From contig NZ_FOVI01000007.1 of the NCBI RefSeq assembly GCF_900115115.1, forward strand, positions 62,001 through 126,000: 64,000 bases of DNA, given 5' to 3'. This document shows positions 61,200-64,000 of the stretch, piece by piece; position 1 is the first letter of the stretch; each line of letters starts with the position of its first letter. The position numbers and the translations under genes are program-made. The DNA comes from Paenimyroides ummariense (GTDB taxonomy: Bacteria > Bacteroidota > Bacteroidia > Flavobacteriales > Flavobacteriaceae). Under the pieces are notes generated by a model. That model was not told the origin of the DNA. It ran no database searches and saw only the letters and a program-made list of their open reading frames with translations.

Positions 61200-64000
61200 T
61201 TGAGTTTGAAAAAGAAGATTTGGAAAGTAGTTAAATACATTTTAATTACCATAGCCTCTTTATTGGTAATCATTCTGGCAGCAATCTATTCGTTGCAGTT
61301 TCCTGCTGTGCAAAATTTTGTGAAAGACAAGTTGGTTACTTATCTTGAAAACAAGATCAAAACAAAGGTTGCTTTAGACCGTATCTACGTTCATTTTCCC
61401 AACAAAATAGAAATAGAAAACCTTTTTCTGCAAGGGCAGGATGTGGATACACTTTTGTATGTACATCATTTGAACATCGGCTTAAATCTTCCGAAATTAT
61501 TAGATAATACGGCACAATTTACTTCGGTTGAATTGGACGGATTAAATGCCAACGTAATCAAACGTGCCGACAGTACCTTTAATTTCGATTATATAATTGA
61601 TGCTTTTGCAACGAAAGATGAAGAAAAAGACGACAGCAAACCGTTTGTGATTGATCTGGATAAGATTCATTTGCAAAGTCTGAATGTTTCGTATCAAGAT
61701 GTCAATAGCAAAAATGATATCGCTCTTAAGCTGACCAACCTGAAAACGATTGTGAAAACCTTTGATTTGGAAACCAACGATTATGCGGTTGATTATATTG
61801 ATGCCAACGGATTAAAACTGACTTTTAACCAGGGACTGTTGCAGGAAGTGGCAGAAAATGTGGAAGAAACGGTAGATTCCCTTTCGCAGACCGATCCATT
61901 GAAAATTGGCATCAACCGTTTAAACCTTCAAGATTTTGATGTATTGTACGATGATGAAAATTCGGAAACCCGTGCAAAAATTGTTTTTAAGGAATTGAGT
62001 TCTAAAATTGGTAAGTTGGATCTTCCAAATTCCGATTTCAATATAAAATCATTAAAATTCAAAGACGCTTTTGTCGATGTATTGTTAACGCCCGATTCAA
62101 AAGCGTCGCAGGCAGTAAATGCAGAAACGGCTAAAGATTCGGTTGTACCAGCTTCAGATCCGTTAAAATTGCTGTTACAGTCGGCAGATTTAGATAACGT
62201 AAATATTGTGTACAACAATGGTAAAGGCGAAAACACAACCAAGAGTTTTAATGCCAACCATTTAAACCTTCAAAAACTAAACGGTAAACTTTCAAACGTG
62301 CAGTTGGTCGGAACGAATGTTTCGGGCGAAGTAAAAGATGTTGCCCTTATTGAAAACAGCGGTTTTGTGCTGGAAGAATTATCAACCAAATTCAAATATG
62401 CCGAAACCGAAACTTTTCTGGATGATCTAACCCTGAAAACTCCGCAGACCTTTTTACAACGCAGTTTAAAATTACAGTATAAATCTGTTGATGATCTATC
62501 GAACAATTTAGGAAATGTAGCTATCGAAGCCAATCTGCCCCAAAATAAAATTGGCTTTAAAGATATTTTGTGGCTGGCGCCGAACTTAAAAAATACGGTT
62601 CCGTTCAACAAATATCCAAATGCGGTGCTTAAACTCTCTGCAAATGTAAAGGGTATTGTGAACGATCTTTTGGTGCAGGAATTCAAGTTAAGCGGTCTGG
62701 GGAACTTAAACGTAAATGCTGTGGGTACGATTAAAAATGCGTTGGATACCGATAATTTATGGATGAACCTTAAAATAAACGATCTAACGGCGAACAAACA
62801 ATTAATTACGGCATTAGCTCCTAAAAACAGCATTCCGAATACTATTGAAATTCCGCAAAATCTATTGCTTTCAGGTAGATTAAAAGGAAGTTTAAACGAT
62901 ATTTATGCCGATATGGGCATACAGACGTCTTTTGGTAATGCTAAAGTTACAGGTACGTTCAACCAGAAAGTAAAAAATGCCGAACGTTATGATTTAAACG
63001 CCTCGCTTGCAGCTTTCAATGTAGGCAAATTGCTTAAAAATAAAGAGTTGGGCGTAGTTACTGCCAATGCAAAAGTTAAAGGCACGGGATTTAATTTCGA
63101 AAACAACAATTCCGAAGTAGATGCATTTGTTACGCAGGCAGATTTTAAAGGATATTCGTACCGCGGCATTGCCTTGAAAGGTGCGTTGAATAACGGAAAT
63201 TATAATGTTACGTTGAATTCTGACGATGAAAACGCCAAACTGAATATCGTTGCAAGCGGAGTTTACAATGCCGATGCGCCTACAGTGAAGACAGAAGGAA
63301 CGGTGTACAAGGTAGATTTAAACAAACTAGGGTTTTATGCTATCCCAATGGCATTGGCAGGAAGGCTTAATGCCGACTTTTCGTCGCTTAATCCTGATGC
63401 TTTAAACGGCGAACTGCTTTTACAGGATTTTGTGTTGTCAGACGGCGAAGAAATTTACCCGATCAGCGAAATCAGCATGAAAGCGGTTAGCAACGATACC
63501 ATTAACAGCATTGATCTAACTTCGCAGATTGTAGATGCATCCATCACCGGAAAATATAAATTAACCGAAATTAGTACATCACTTCTTAACACGGTAAATC
63601 AATATTATCAGTTTCAAAAACAGTCGGCACAACCGGTTGCCATTACGCCGTCGCAGTATTTCGATTTTCGCGGGAAGATCAAAAACGATGACCTGATCCG
63701 TAAATTCGTGCCCGAATTAAAATCGTTCCAAACCATTAATCTGTATGGTGCCTACAATGCCGATACCCGAAAAATTACCTTATACGGTAGCCTGCCGCAA
63801 TTGGAATACGGCGCTTATAAACTCAACGACATCAAACTTTCGGCGGGTAACGATGAAGAAAGTCTGAACTATGCTTTAACGTTGAATCAGTTGGATAGCG
63901 AACAGTTCCGATTGGCAAATATTGTGTTGGATGGTTTTGTGAAGAACGATGTGATCGATTACAATTTGTTGGTTAAAAACGAAGCAGACGAAGTGCAGTA
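61200..64000 (+). CDS. TamB/AsmA-like translocation protein, truncated by window end
   Basis: The open frame runs from a TTG at 61200 (or 61206) through the end without a stop, about 933 codons. A basic start (LKKKIWKVVKYILITIASLL) carries one membrane helix (about 10-31), then EFPAV-like FVKDKLVTYLENKIKTKVAL as in TamB N-termini. The rest is long beta-rich repeats (ITLYGSLPQLEYGAYKLND). TamB-type proteins form a periplasm-spanning tunnel for lipid or protein transfer to the outer membrane. Codons such as CTG and GCG appear somewhat more often than in neighbours. Confidence 0.88.
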   Translation, partial: MSLKKKIWKVVKYILITIASLLVIILAAIYSLQFPAVQNFVKDKLVTYLENKIKTKVALDRIYVHFPNKIEIENLFLQGQDVDTLLYVHHLNIGLNLPKLLDNTAQFTSVELDGLNANVIKRADSTFNFDYIIDAFATKDEEKDDSKPFVIDLDKIHLQSLNVSYQDVNSKNDIALKLTNLKTIVKTFDLETNDYAVDYIDANGLKLTFNQGLLQEVAENVEETVDSLSQTDPLKIGINRLNLQDFDVLYDDENSETRAKIVFKELSSKIGKLDLPNSDFNIKSLKFKDAFVDVLLTPDSKASQAVNAETAKDSVVPASDPLKLLLQSADLDNVNIVYNNGKGENTTKSFNANHLNLQKLNGKLSNVQLVGTNVSGEVKDVALIENSGFVLEELSTKFKYAETETFLDDLTLKTPQTFLQRSLKLQYKSVDDLSNNLGNVAIEANLPQNKIGFKDILWLAPNLKNTVPFNKYPNAVLKLSANVKGIVNDLLVQEFKLSGLGNLNVNAVGTIKNALDTDNLWMNLKINDLTANKQLITALAPKNSIPNTIEIPQNLLLSGRLKGSLNDIYADMGIQTSFGNAKVTGTFNQKVKNAERYDLNASLAAFNVGKLLKNKELGVVTANAKVKGTGFNFENNNSEVDAFVTQADFKGYSYRGIALKGALNNGNYNVTLNSDDENAKLNIVASGVYNADAPTVKTEGTVYKVDLNKLGFYAIPMALAGRLNADFSSLNPDALNGELLLQDFVLSDGEEIYPISEISMKAVSNDTINSIDLTSQIVDASITGKYKLTEISTSLLNTVNQYYQFQKQSAQPVAITPSQYFDFRGKIKNDDLIRKFVPELKSFQTINLYGAYNADTRKITLYGSLPQLEYGAYKLNDIKLSAGNDEESLNYALTLNQLDSEQFRLANIVLDGFVKNDVIDYNLLVKNEADEVQ

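Noticed and set aside
61928..62257. 109-codon open frame on the minus strand inside the TamB-like gene
   Set aside because: Same reason: it is opposite a strongly supported coding frame and has no recognisable features.
62270..62833. 187-codon open frame on the minus strand inside the TamB-like gene
   Set aside because: The plus strand is a continuous TamB-type frame with a membrane anchor. The minus frame has no family motif and Ser/Phe-rich composition typical of an antisense shadow.
1..64000. tRNA or rRNA genes
   Set aside because: No T-loop-like GTTCRA sequence with flanking acceptor stem and no rRNA segment was recognised in the spacers; a covariance-model search would settle this.

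Overview
The window is chromosomal DNA of a member of the Bacteroidota, most likely family Flavobacteriaceae (Flavobacterium/Myroides relatives). The evidence is AT-rich spacers, many TAnnTTTG-type -7 promoter elements, few Shine-Dalgarno sequences before genes, flavobacterial gene neighbourhoods (DUF5683 between parB and dapB; recF, a TPR membrane protein, ribH, mutL and two rhomboids) and Bacteroidetes-type enzymes. No rRNA, tRNA, CRISPR array or complete insertion sequence was recognised.

Layout. 0-16.6 kb is mostly housekeeping: prfB with an intact programmed +1 frameshift, a tetrapyrrole-methylase-type methyltransferase, a low-molecular-weight tyrosine phosphatase, dnaA, a thioesterase, ribD, prmC, hisS, a small DHFR-like/Crp/AhpD-like operon, an ECF sigma factor with a glycosyltransferase, murB, recF and a TPR membrane protein. 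16.6-24.1 kb has ribH, then an AT-rich cassette of small secreted proteins bounded by two copies of the same 36-bp terminator sequence, then mutL, two rhomboid proteases and a membrane-anchored EEP hydrolase. 24.1-27.5 kb is a second accessory patch with two diverged lipoprotein paralogues in a partial segmental duplication. 27.6-32.8 kb is the run parA-parB-DUF5683-dapB-lepB-wbqC on the minus strand. 33-36.5 kb holds a PAP2 phosphatase, an HNH-type protein, an SDR enzyme and a decayed lipoprotein gene. 36.5-47.4 kb is a carboxylate-utilisation block: acs, prpE, a CheY-like regulator, a symporter/histidine-kinase fusion, a large MFS transporter, a porin and a zinc-ribbon/HTH protein that resembles the InsA half of an IS1-type transposase. 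47.6-64 kb has a truncated methyltransferase, an AEC transporter, rimO, outer-membrane proteins, a Gly/Trp-rich lipoprotein, proS, aroQ, three beta-barrel proteins, xerD, a divergent Lrp-type regulator with a methionine gamma-lyase-like enzyme, and the first 933 codons of a TamB/AsmA-like protein that runs off the window.

How parts work together. dnaA, recF, mutL, parAB and xerD put much of the replication, repair and segregation machinery within 55 kb, but no DnaA-box cluster was found, so an origin is not claimed. The acs-prpE block reads as a sense-import-activate circuit for short carboxylates: outer-membrane porin, inner-membrane MFS carrier, SSF-type sensor kinase with its receiver, and two acyl-CoA synthetases.

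The least ordinary parts are the two patches of orphan secreted proteins (17.2-19.4 kb and 24.1-27.5 kb), where leader or upstream DNA is kept while the mature proteins diverge, and the possible domesticated-transposase regulator beside the carboxylate block. No clearly new multi-gene system such as a defence island could be supported.
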